The translations under genes and the position numbers were made by a program. From NCBI GenBank assembly GCA_903847205.1, contig CAINDA010000041.1:101097-165096 (forward strand): a DNA stretch of 64,000 nt. Direction: 5' to 3'. This DNA comes from an uncultured Bacteroidota bacterium. GTDB taxonomy: Bacteria; Bacteroidota; Bacteroidia; 2-12-FULL-35-15. Positions 36,874 through 45,292 of this stretch are shown here, in pieces. The notes beneath the pieces were generated by a model that searched no databases, had not been told where the DNA came from, and saw only the letters and a list, made by a program, of their open reading frames with translations. The first letter of the stretch is position 1, and the number at the start of each line of letters is the position of its first letter.

Positions 36874-38655
36874 ATGAAAAAAATAATACTTTTTGTTTTC
36901 GCTGTTATTTATTTTTTTTCTTTTAATTCATTTGCACAGGGAACAGATTGTTCCACTGCAAGCCCTTTTTGTACAGCTTCCGGGGCGGCAACCTTTCCGG
37001 CACAGACAAATACTACTACTCCGATAGGCCCAAATTACGGCTGTTTAGGATCTCAGCCAAATCCAGCATGGTTTTATTTACAGATCGCGACTTCGGGTCC
37101 TCTTAACCTAACAATGAGTAATTCTGCTAATCTGGATATTGATTTTATCGTTTGGGGGCCTTTTACATCTGCTGCCGCAGGATGTGCTTCCGGTTTAACC
37201 GGTAACAATGTAGCTTGCAGTTATTCGGCTAATTCAACTGAAACAGGCACTATTCCTGGTGCTTTAGTAGGAGAAGTTTATATTTTATTGATTACAAATT
37301 TTTCAAATCAGCCGACTAATATTTCACTTGCCCAAACAGGCGGAAACGGAGCAACTAACTGCGCTATCGTCTGCTCTATGACTGCTTTAACTGTTGTTCC
37401 GGGTCCTTGTTTATCGCCTTCCAATAAATTTAATCTCAGCGGAACAGTTACTTATGCGGCTCCGCCCTCAACTGGTACATTAACGATTAGTGACAGTTCC
37501 TCTGGCATTTCCCAGATAATTAATGCACCGTTTAATCCAACATCTGCGGGCTATACTTTAACAAACCTTTCGGCAGATGGTGCGGTACATGCTGTTACAG
37601 CCGTATTTTCAAGCAGTAACCAATGTAAATTCACTGAACGTTTTACTGCGTCACCTCCGTGTTTTGTTATCTGTCCAATTATTGTTGACTCTTCACGAAC
37701 CTGTGCCGGGGTGCCGGCTATGTTAACCGCTGCCGGTGCTTCGAGATATTTATGGTCAACTGGTGATACCTCTGCGGTGATAACAGTAGGCGGATTTGAT
37801 TCACTTTATACTGTTATCGGAACAACCGGCACCTGCCGTGATACGGCTAAAGCGAAGGTAACTACGTTTCCTCCTCCTGCAGCAATTTTTTCTGCGGATA
37901 CTTTAAAAGGCTGCCACCGCTTGTTTGTTAACTTTTCTGCTGATACAACAGGTAACTCAGGGGCATCTTATTCATGGGATTTTGGGGATGGGGGAAATGG
38001 CAGTGGAATCAGGCCTTCTCACCTTTTTACAAATTATGGCTGCCAAACAATTATCCTGAACGCAAGTTATGGTCCGGGGTGTTCAACGGCTGATACCATA
38101 CCGTGTATGATTAAAGTATTTGCACCTCCTGCTGCAAGTTTTATTGTATCGCCAAGTGAGATTGATATTTTAGCGCCGACAGCATATTTCATCAATACAT
38201 CAACAAATTCTACAAATTGGCTTTGGGATTTCGGAGATACAACAAGCTCTAATATTCAAGCTCCGGAACATATCTATAAACATATCGGTACATTTCCAGT
38301 AACGTTATTTTCTTATGATGTTAATGGATGCATTGATTCCGTGACCTCTAAAGTATTAGTGAATGATGTTATTACGATGTATATTCCAAATGCTTTTTCA
38401 CCTAATAAAAACGATTGTAACGAAATTTTCAGCTTGTATTCTTTCGGGATATCACCCGATGATTTTGAATTACTTATTTTCGACAGATGGGGGAATCAGA
38501 TTTTTAAAACGAATGATCTGAATGCAGGCTGGAATGGGGCTTTAAATAACAGCGGTGAAACCTTGGAAATAGGAACTTATGTTTACCACGTAAATTACAA
38601 AGAATTAACCGGCAAAAAGCATGGTTTAATCGGAAGCATTTCGCTGATAAAGTAA
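36874..38655 (+). CDS. Secreted PKD-domain protein with T9SS type B (CHU_C) tail
   Basis: A 593-residue surface protein. The ATG at 36874 gives a clean signal peptide (ending NSFAQ); two nearby upstream starts (36862, 36865) only add residues before it. The N-terminal ~150 residues contain CSTASPFCTASGA and a beta-rich region common in Bacteroidota surface proteins. Two PKD domains carry SYSWDFGDG and NWLWDFGDT. The end (YIPNAFSPNKN, then FDRWGNQIF and WNG) is the gliding-associated, type B sorting domain. Role: surface display or adhesion; ligand unknown. Confidence 0.88.
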   Translation: MKKIILFVFAVIYFFSFNSFAQGTDCSTASPFCTASGAATFPAQTNTTTPIGPNYGCLGSQPNPAWFYLQIATSGPLNLTMSNSANLDIDFIVWGPFTSAAAGCASGLTGNNVACSYSANSTETGTIPGALVGEVYILLITNFSNQPTNISLAQTGGNGATNCAIVCSMTALTVVPGPCLSPSNKFNLSGTVTYAAPPSTGTLTISDSSSGISQIINAPFNPTSAGYTLTNLSADGAVHAVTAVFSSSNQCKFTERFTASPPCFVICPIIVDSSRTCAGVPAMLTAAGASRYLWSTGDTSAVITVGGFDSLYTVIGTTGTCRDTAKAKVTTFPPPAAIFSADTLKGCHRLFVNFSADTTGNSGASYSWDFGDGGNGSGIRPSHLFTNYGCQTIILNASYGPGCSTADTIPCMIKVFAPPAASFIVSPSEIDILAPTAYFINTSTNSTNWLWDFGDTTSSNIQAPEHIYKHIGTFPVTLFSYDVNGCIDSVTSKVLVNDVITMYIPNAFSPNKNDCNEIFSLYSFGISPDDFELLIFDRWGNQIFKTNDLNAGWNGALNNSGETLEIGTYVYHVNYKELTGKKHGLIGSISLIK

Positions 38656-38667
38656 TTTTAATTCAGA

Positions 38668-39573
38668 TCAGTCTTTGATTGAATTAATATAGATTAAGAT
38701 TTTATCAATCTCATCGGGTTCGAACCATTTTATATCGCTGTCTCTGCGAAACCATGTCAGCTGTCGTTTTGCAAACCTTCTGGTATTTTGTTTTATTAAT
38801 TCTACTGCAGTATTTAAATCCGATTTATTTTCAAGGTGGTCAAACAATTCCTTGTAACCTACTGTTTGCAATGCATTCAGATGTTTGAATTGCAGCAGTG
38901 ATTTTACTTCGTTCAACAGCCCGTTTGACATCATTTCGTCAACTCGCTGGTTTATCTTGCGGTAGAGCTCTTCACGGGAAGTATTCAATCCGATTTTAAT
39001 AACTTTGAAACTGCGTTTTTTGATTTCCCCTTTGCGAAGTTCGGAGTAGGGCTTGCCGGAAGTTAAACATACTTCCAACGCACGGCTGATGCGCTGGGGG
39101 TTTTCAAGATCCACTTTATTATAATAATTTATATCGAGTTCTTTTAAAAGTTTTTGAAGTCCTTCAATTCCCTCCGATTTTAAAAGTAAATTTATTTTAT
39201 TTCTTGTTTCAGCCGCAGCTTCAGGCAGTTCATCAAAACCTTTGCACACAGCGTCAATATATAATCCTGAGCCTCCGGTTAAAATTATTTTTTCATTGGT
39301 TTGAAATAATTTTTCTAACAAAGCAATTGCTTCAGTTTCATATTTACCGACATTATAATCTTCTGAAATGGAATGTGAATTAATAAAATAATGGGGGACA
39401 GCCTGCATTTCATCGATATCAGGTTTTGCTGTACCAATACTCATTTCTTTAAAAAACTGGCGGGAATCAGCAGAGACAACAGAGCAGTTAAAATATTTTG
39501 CTGCTGCAATGCTTAAAGAGGTTTTTCCTATCGCAGTGGGACCGGCAATTATTATTAAGGTTTTGGGAGGCAT
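38668..39573 (-). CDS. miaA: tRNA dimethylallyltransferase
   Basis: Adds a dimethylallyl group to A37 of tRNAs reading codons that start with U. The 301-residue protein has the P-loop GPTAIGKTS, the SADSRQFFKEMSIGTAKP substrate motif, GGSGLYIDAVCKG and RRFAKRQLTWFRRD. Normal length. It is next to the pRiA4b ORF-3-like gene, 110 nt downstream on the same strand. Confidence 0.96.
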   Translation of the reverse strand: MPPKTLIIIAGPTAIGKTSLSIAAAKYFNCSVVSADSRQFFKEMSIGTAKPDIDEMQAVPHYFINSHSISEDYNVGKYETEAIALLEKLFQTNEKIILTGGSGLYIDAVCKGFDELPEAAAETRNKINLLLKSEGIEGLQKLLKELDINYYNKVDLENPQRISRALEVCLTSGKPYSELRKGEIKKRSFKVIKIGLNTSREELYRKINQRVDEMMSNGLLNEVKSLLQFKHLNALQTVGYKELFDHLENKSDLNTAVELIKQNTRRFAKRQLTWFRRDSDIKWFEPDEIDKILIYINSIKD

Positions 39574-39683
39574 TAGTTTGAAAAATTACATAATTTGAAA
39601 ATGAAGTAAGTTGAAAATTTGCTAAAAGATGCAGCAGCCTTTCAAACGGATACATTTTTAAATTAAACTGATCGCAGGAAATA

Positions 39684-40337
39684 TTAATCTTCTTCAAATC
39701 CTCCTTCAATATGATCTTCTAATTCTGATGAGCCGAATTCATCTTCCTCTTCAGCAGCTTCTTCAGGAGTTTCAACTAATTCTTCTTCCCCTTCTTCACC
39801 CTCAAGTTCTGCTATCTCATCAGTGCTGTGAGCATTTACGTATGCATCATCATCAACACTTGGTTCGTCTTCAAATTCGTCCTCTTCTAAAACCACTGGT
39901 ATTTCAGAAGATTTTTTATATTGTTTAGGAGCATCGCCCACACGCTTTACGCATTTAGGATAGATTGCTTTAGCATCATCCGGAACTATTTTTAAAAGCT
40001 CAACTAAAAAAGTCCAGGCAGATTTTGGATCGTAAATGTAAACGAATTTTTGATGAGGGTCGTCTATGAGTAAAGCTATTTTGCATTTGCTCATCTGACG
40101 TTTAACAATATCTGACTGGGGTTTGCGATCATTCTCCGCAGGGCGCAGCGCAATTTCTTCGCCCTTGTGCCATAAATCATCCGCAATAAAAAAAGAGGCG
40201 TTGTGTGTAGTATCAAAGTCAATAGAATTTAAAATTACAGTATGAAATTCTTCGAAATTCTGCGTGGATTTAATTTCTATTTCGCGGCAAACTTCTTCAA
40301 AGTCTTCAAACACTACTCTAAAACGATATACAGCCAT
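39684..40337 (-). CDS. pRiA4b ORF-3-like protein with acidic tail
   Basis: A 217-residue protein. The first ~145 residues follow the plasmid pRiA4b ORF-3 (IS1096 passenger) family pattern, an antiparallel beta/alpha fold with YRFRVVFEDFEE, FIADDLWHKGEEI and FVYIYDPKSAWTFLVEL. The last ~65 residues are almost all Glu/Asp/Ser, a strongly acidic tail suggestive of a protein or nucleic-acid mimic or a solubility tail. Cellular role is unknown; despite the family name no mobile element is nearby. Confidence 0.75.
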   Translation of the reverse strand: MAVYRFRVVFEDFEEVCREIEIKSTQNFEEFHTVILNSIDFDTTHNASFFIADDLWHKGEEIALRPAENDRKPQSDIVKRQMSKCKIALLIDDPHQKFVYIYDPKSAWTFLVELLKIVPDDAKAIYPKCVKRVGDAPKQYKKSSEIPVVLEEDEFEDEPSVDDDAYVNAHSTDEIAELEGEEGEEELVETPEEAAEEEDEFGSSELEDHIEGGFEED

Positions 40338-40488
40338 ATTTAAAAATATTTGATTTGGATTTTAAACAAAAATAAGAATTATGTTTTAAAATCAAAGAAG
40401 AGAACTGCAAATTTTACAGCTAAGACAGGGATAACAAGATGAAGAGCTATTTTATATAGATGGAATACAGCGGTTATAAAATTGATTT

Positions 40489-41895
40489 TCAATTATTTTT
40501 AAGGCCAATTTTTTCGGCTTCATTGATCATGAAGTGATACGCCTCATCGTATTCGTTTTTTATAAGACCATCTAAAATGGCTTCACGTATGGCGTTTTTT
40601 ATAATTCCAACCTGTCGCCCGGCAGGGATATTAAAGGTTTTCATAATATCTTCTCCGCTGATTGGCGGCTGCCAGTTGCGTATATTATCTTTCTCTTCTA
40701 TTTCTTTTAGTTTATGTCGGACTAGTTCGAAATTTTTTAAATATTTCTGAACTTTATATTCGTTTTTCGACGTAATATCGGCTTCGCAGAGTTTCATTAA
40801 ATCATCAATATCATCGCCGGCTTCAAATAATAATCTGCGTACAGCGCTGTCTGTAACTTCGCTTTTTGCAAGGACAATGGGGCGCAGATGAAGCAGTACA
40901 AGTTTTTGCACGTATTTCATTTTTTCATTCAGAGGCAGTTTTAATTCAGCAAAAATCTGGGGAACCATCCTGGAGCCTTTGTCCTCATGGCCGTGAAAAG
41001 TCCAGCCATGATCGGGTTCAAACCTTTTGGTCTGAGGTTTAGCAATGTCGTGGAGGATGGCAGCCCAGCGAAGCCACAAATCAGTTGTTGTTTTACAGAT
41101 ATTATCAAGCACTTCTAAAGTGTGATAAAAATTATCTTTATGAGATTTTCCGTTTCTGTTTTCAACGCCGTAAAGCAACACCATTTTTGAAAAAATAATG
41201 TGAAGCAGGCCAGTATCAAACAGCAGTTTGAAACCGATAGATGGGACAGGAGATAGAATGATTTTATTTATTTCATCAGTGATACGTTCTTTCGAAATAA
41301 TTTTTATTCTGTCTTTATTTTTTTTAATGCTCTCTAATGATTTCGGATCGATTGTGTAATTGAGCTGTGCTGCAAAACGGATTGCCCGCATCATCCGCAA
41401 AGGGTCGTCGGAAAAGGTAATGTCTGGATCTAAAGGAGTACGCAGGATGCGGGCTTCCATATCTTTTATTCCGTTAAACGGATCAAGCAGTTCGCCGTAA
41501 TTATCTTTGCTCAATGAAATTGCAAGTGCGTTGATTGTAAAATCCCTTCGGTTTTGATCATCTTCTAATGTGCCATTTTCCACAATAGGCTTGCGGCTTT
41601 CGAGGCGGTATGATTCTTTACGTGCGCCTACAAATTCAATATCGTAATCCTCATAAACTATCTGAGCTGTGCCGAAATTTTTATAAACATTTACATGGTA
41701 GTGGCTGCCTAACTTTTTTGCGGTAAGTTCTGCCAATTCAATACCGCTTCCAATAGCAGCAATATCAATATCCTTGCAGGGCCTGTTCAGAAGTAAGTCG
41801 CGAACCCAGCCGCCGATAACATAAGCAGGTATATTCATTTCAGAAGCAGCTTCTGAAACTATTTTAAAAATGGGATGAGTTAATTTTGTTTTCAC
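40489..41895 (-). CDS. cca: CCA tRNA nucleotidyltransferase with HD domain
   Basis: Adds or repairs the CCA 3' end of tRNAs. The 468-residue protein has the nucleotidyltransferase motif GGWVRDLLLNRPCKDIDIA (Asp42 and Asp44), the RRDFTINALA motif and the neck/tail domains. An HD phosphohydrolase domain follows (LHDIAKP, residues ~280-400), as in larger bacterial enzymes. A short palindromic motif encoding PAGRQV occurs near residue 425. It is the last gene of a four-gene operon; the preceding stop is 4 nt upstream. Confidence 0.93.
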   Translation of the reverse strand: MKTKLTHPIFKIVSEAASEMNIPAYVIGGWVRDLLLNRPCKDIDIAAIGSGIELAELTAKKLGSHYHVNVYKNFGTAQIVYEDYDIEFVGARKESYRLESRKPIVENGTLEDDQNRRDFTINALAISLSKDNYGELLDPFNGIKDMEARILRTPLDPDITFSDDPLRMMRAIRFAAQLNYTIDPKSLESIKKNKDRIKIISKERITDEINKIILSPVPSIGFKLLFDTGLLHIIFSKMVLLYGVENRNGKSHKDNFYHTLEVLDNICKTTTDLWLRWAAILHDIAKPQTKRFEPDHGWTFHGHEDKGSRMVPQIFAELKLPLNEKMKYVQKLVLLHLRPIVLAKSEVTDSAVRRLLFEAGDDIDDLMKLCEADITSKNEYKVQKYLKNFELVRHKLKEIEEKDNIRNWQPPISGEDIMKTFNIPAGRQVGIIKNAIREAILDGLIKNEYDEAYHFMINEAEKIGLKNN

Positions 41896-41898
41896 GCT

Positions 41899-42351
41899 TT
41901 AAGCGCCGAATTGGCGGAGATGATGATCTAAATGTTTCCATTGTAAAATGTCCCATTCGGCTGCACTTATTTTTCCAAAGAATGGATGCGCATCTTTTGT
42001 TATTCCGGCTGGACCGATGTCTTCAAATTTTTTAACAGCTTTGATAAGCTTATTTTTTTCAATCTCAAATTCTTGCTGTGAGTTAACAATAAAAGCTTTA
42101 TCAGTGGGAAGGCTGCGATCGAAAGGTCTTTCGTCCTTTGTCAATTTATTTTTGATTAAGGTTCCGAATAAAATTCCCATGAGCCCGCGTTTTAGTTTGA
42201 GCTCGCCGTAAGCGACATTCAGCGGAGCCTGGCAGTGTGCAAGCATTTGGGGGACATTCATTTTTCCCCATTCGGCTTGTGAAGTATGCGACAGGCTGTT
42301 GATTCTGTCAATAATTTCCTTGTTATGAGATGCATCGAATAAACTTTTCAT
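41899..42351 (-). CDS. DUF1569 protein (DinB-like fold)
   Basis: A 150-residue DUF1569 member. The family is predicted to be a four-helix DinB-like bundle that binds a metal through histidines; here MLAHCQ and the C-terminal KHLDHHLRQFG provide candidate ligands. Its biochemical role is unknown. It overlaps tsaC by 4 nt and precedes cca by 4 nt, so all are cotranscribed. Confidence 0.85.
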   Translation of the reverse strand: MKSLFDASHNKEIIDRINSLSHTSQAEWGKMNVPQMLAHCQAPLNVAYGELKLKRGLMGILFGTLIKNKLTKDERPFDRSLPTDKAFIVNSQQEFEIEKNKLIKAVKKFEDIGPAGITKDAHPFFGKISAAEWDILQWKHLDHHLRQFGA

Positions 42352-42911
42352 TTCCTGATTATTTTAAATTCACCGTTTAGTGCCATTTTAATAATGGTTG
42401 AAGGTTTAGTATTATTAATTTCATTCTGACGAAAATTTACGATGTAATCAACCTTATTCAAAATATCCAATTTGATTTCGTTGAAAGATGATGGCGCGTT
42501 TTCTCCGCTGATATTAGCAGAGGTTGAAACAATCGGCTTCCCGAATTTATGAATGAGTGTATTGCAGAATTGATCTTTCACCAATCGTATGCCTACACTG
42601 CCGTCAGCAGCAATAATTTTTTCTGCAAGCATCCGCCCATCGGGATAAATAATAGTTAGTGGCTCTTCAGCTGATTCTAATAATTCCCAGGCAGCCTCGG
42701 GTACCTCTTTAACATGGCGGTTAATCATGGTTTCGTTGCAAACGAGAACAACCATGCTTTTATATTCTTCACGCTGTTTTATTTTAAAAATTTTTGCAAC
42801 AGCATCTTTATTGCGGGCATCGCAGCCAATGCCCCAAACGGTATCAGTAGGGTAAAGGATAGTGCCGCCTTTACGAAGTACTTCTATTGCATTTTTTATT
42901 TCTTCTTCCAT
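42348..42911 (-). CDS. tsaC: L-threonylcarbamoyladenylate synthase
   Basis: First step of the t6A modification at position 37 of ANN-decoding tRNAs: makes threonylcarbamoyl-AMP from Thr, bicarbonate and ATP. The 187-residue YrdC/Sua5 fold has ILYPTDTVWGIGCDA, KIFKIKQRE and the STSANISGENAP motif. It belongs to the short TsaC form without a Sua5 C-terminal domain. Second gene of the operon, 14 nt after the ABC transporter gene. Confidence 0.93.
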   Translation of the reverse strand: MEEEIKNAIEVLRKGGTILYPTDTVWGIGCDARNKDAVAKIFKIKQREEYKSMVVLVCNETMINRHVKEVPEAAWELLESAEEPLTIIYPDGRMLAEKIIAADGSVGIRLVKDQFCNTLIHKFGKPIVSTSANISGENAPSSFNEIKLDILNKVDYIVNFRQNEINNTKPSTIIKMALNGEFKIIRK

Positions 42912-42925
42912 TGGGATGATGCGAA

Positions 42926-44773
42926 TTAAATAAACGACTGCAGCTCATGCAGTCTGTGATATGCGCCGTTTTGAGCAATGAGAACAGAGTGAGTGCCCCG
43001 CTCAATGATTTCACCTTTCTGCATCACAATAATTTCATCTGCGTGCTGGATAGTTGACAAACGATGCGCAATTACAACAGAAGTGCGGTTTTTCATCAGC
43101 TTGTTTAATGCATCCTGCACCAAACGCTCGCTTTCAGTATCCAATGCAGATGTTGCTTCATCTAAAATTAAAATAGGAGGATTTTTTAAAACTGCACGGG
43201 CAATACTCATACGCTGCCGCTGTCCGCCTGATAATTTACTGCCTCTGTCGCCGATATTGGTTTGATAGCCTTGCGGCATCTGTGAAATAAATTCGTGAGC
43301 ATTCGCAATTTTTGCTGCTTCAATAACTTCCTGCTCGCTTACGTTTTCAATTCCGAAAGCAATATTATTATAAACAGTATCATTAAATAAAATGGACTCT
43401 TGTGTTACAATGCCCATCAATGCACGTACATCAGTGAGTTTAGCATCTTTTATTGAAATGCCGTCAATTAATATTTCGCCCAGGCTCGGGTCATAAAAAC
43501 GAGGAAGCATATCTGCCATAGTTGTTTTACCTGAACCGGATTGACCAACCAATGCAATGGTTTTGCCTTTTTCAATTTTAAAACTAATATTATTTAACAC
43601 CCAGCCTGGCTCGGCTTCGCGGTAGGCAAATGAAACATTTTTATATTCTATTTCATTTTTAAAGCTGTTGAGTGTTTTCGGATTTTCGATATCCTTAATA
43701 GTCACTTCTGCATTCAATATTTTATTTATTCTTTCAGCCGATGCTAATCCTTTTTGAATGTTGTAATAAGCCGTAGTAAATGATTTGGCAGGTGCTATGA
43801 GCTGCGAAAATAAAGCCAGGTAAGTGATGAACACAGCACCGTTCATTGTTGGATTCACACCCAGTACCATTTTTCCGCCGACATATAATATCACTACAAA
43901 TACGGTTATGCCCATGAATTCGCTTAATGGCGACGATAAATCAATTCTTCGGTAAACCTTTACCATCAGATTAGTGTAGTCGCTGTTTTCTTTTTCAAAT
44001 TTCTTTCTTACAATTTTCTCTGCATTAAAAGCTTTTATAATCCGCAAACCGCCAAGGGTTTCTTCAAGTATGGATAGGAGCATTCCTGTTTTTTCTTTTT
44101 CTTCAGTAGAAGTTCTTCTCAGTGATTTCCCTATTCTGCCTATAAACACAGCGGTGATAGGGAGTAATATAAGTGCGAGTGCAGTCAGCTCCCAGCTTAA
44201 AAGCACCATCAGAATCAAGGATATAAGTATTGTAATAGGTTCACGAAAAACCATTTCTAATGAATTCATAATACTCCATTCAATCTCTCTTACATCAGCA
44301 GTCATGCGCGACATTATATCACCTTTGCGCTCATCGGAATAATAACTCAAGGGCAGCACCAGTATTTTTTGAAATAAATTATTACGCATGTCTTTCACAA
44401 CACCATTTCTGATAGGGGCAATAAAAAACATTCCTAAATAGCGGAATAAATTTTTGAAGAAAATTGTAATTATAATAAACAAACAAATGCCCACCAAAGC
44501 ATGGATTTGGCTGTGATCCCTGATATCAACTGCAAGAAGATAATTTATGTTGTCAATAATCGAGGAGGAGGAAAGATGAAACTCTGGCTGACCCATTTTC
44601 AAAATCGACTCGAGTTTTTTGCTGTCCTCAGAAAATAACACCTGCAAAAAAGGGAAAAGCATTGCTATTGAAAACAAGGAAAAAACTGCAGACAAAATAT
44701 TGGATGTAATATTTAAAACTGCAAAGCGCCAGTATCCCTTTATGTATTGGAGTACGCCAAAAATATTTTTCAT
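42926..44773 (-). CDS. MsbA-like ABC exporter (fused permease/ATPase)
   Basis: Half-transporter of 615 residues: six-helix transmembrane domain (about 1-340) and nucleotide-binding domain with Walker A GQSGSGKTT (about 403-411), signature LSGGQRQRM and Walker B ILILDEATSALD, followed by H-loop AHRLSTI. The homodimer probably flips lipid or lipid A precursor across the inner membrane (MsbA/MdlB type). First gene of the operon ABC-tsaC-DUF1569-cca. Confidence 0.92.
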   Translation of the reverse strand: MKNIFGVLQYIKGYWRFAVLNITSNILSAVFSLFSIAMLFPFLQVLFSEDSKKLESILKMGQPEFHLSSSSIIDNINYLLAVDIRDHSQIHALVGICLFIIITIFFKNLFRYLGMFFIAPIRNGVVKDMRNNLFQKILVLPLSYYSDERKGDIMSRMTADVREIEWSIMNSLEMVFREPITILISLILMVLLSWELTALALILLPITAVFIGRIGKSLRRTSTEEKEKTGMLLSILEETLGGLRIIKAFNAEKIVRKKFEKENSDYTNLMVKVYRRIDLSSPLSEFMGITVFVVILYVGGKMVLGVNPTMNGAVFITYLALFSQLIAPAKSFTTAYYNIQKGLASAERINKILNAEVTIKDIENPKTLNSFKNEIEYKNVSFAYREAEPGWVLNNISFKIEKGKTIALVGQSGSGKTTMADMLPRFYDPSLGEILIDGISIKDAKLTDVRALMGIVTQESILFNDTVYNNIAFGIENVSEQEVIEAAKIANAHEFISQMPQGYQTNIGDRGSKLSGGQRQRMSIARAVLKNPPILILDEATSALDTESERLVQDALNKLMKNRTSVVIAHRLSTIQHADEIIVMQKGEIIERGTHSVLIAQNGAYHRLHELQSFI

Positions 44774-44802
44774 GGCGCAAATATAAGCTTTGTCTGTGTT
44801 AA

Positions 44803-44832
44803 TTGTTAATTTTGAATTCTAAATTATATTTG
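44803..44832 (+). promoter_or_regulatory. Promoter of rbfA (TTG-N19-TATATTTG)
   Basis: TATATTTG at 44825-44832 is an exact -7 element, with TTG at 44803-44805 exactly 19 nt upstream. The start codon at 44838 is so close that transcription should begin at or next to it. Confidence 0.7.
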
Positions 44833-44837
44833 ACACA

Positions 44838-45176
44838 ATGGATTCAACACGTCAGTTAAAAGTATCGCGATTAATACAAAAAGAACTTGGTGAAATTTTT
44901 CAGCGGGAAACCCGCATTTTATTCGGCAATGCATTGATTACAGTTACGCAGGTGAGGGTGAGCCCCGATCTGGGAGTTGCAAAAGTTTACGTAAGTTTAT
45001 TTAATGTTCCGGATACAAAAATTCTTTTGAAATTAATACAGGAACATACAAAAGAAATAAGAATGAAATTATCCGAAAGGATTAAAAAGCAAGTGCGAAT
45101 TATTCCCAACCTTGTATTTTTTTTAGACGACTCTCTGGATTATGCAATGCATATAGAAGAACTGCTTAAGAAATAA
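44838..45176 (+). CDS. rbfA: Ribosome-binding factor A
   Basis: Binds the 30S subunit for late maturation of 16S rRNA helix 1. The 112-residue protein shows the RbfA pattern: QLKVSRLIQKELGEIFQRE, ITVTQVRVSPDLGVAKVYVS, and LSERIKKQVRIIPNLVFFLDDSLDYA. Its promoter leaves almost no 5' leader, so it is probably translated from a leaderless or near-leaderless message. Confidence 0.94.
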   Translation: MDSTRQLKVSRLIQKELGEIFQRETRILFGNALITVTQVRVSPDLGVAKVYVSLFNVPDTKILLKLIQEHTKEIRMKLSERIKKQVRIIPNLVFFLDDSLDYAMHIEELLKK

Positions 45177-45177
45177 T

Positions 45178-45292
45178 TTAGTTTAAAGTTCAATTTGTAA
45201 AGTTTAAAGCTCAGTGCACAATAAACCTTAAACTACAAACAATAAAACTTTAAATTTTCCAAATTAAACTTTCTAACTTTAAACTTTAAACT
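45178..45292. repeat. Degenerate AAACTTTAAA repeat region
   Basis: The gap between rbfA and the permease consists of repeated TTTAAAGTT/AACTTTAAA words in both orientations (for example about 45188, 45208, 45247, 45275, 45283). It forms imperfect inverted repeats and abuts the CTG start codon of the next gene. Confidence 0.6.

Noticed and set aside
39684..40337. Mobile element (IS1096 passenger) as suggested by the family name
   Set aside because: No transposase or terminal repeats are nearby; the family name is historical.
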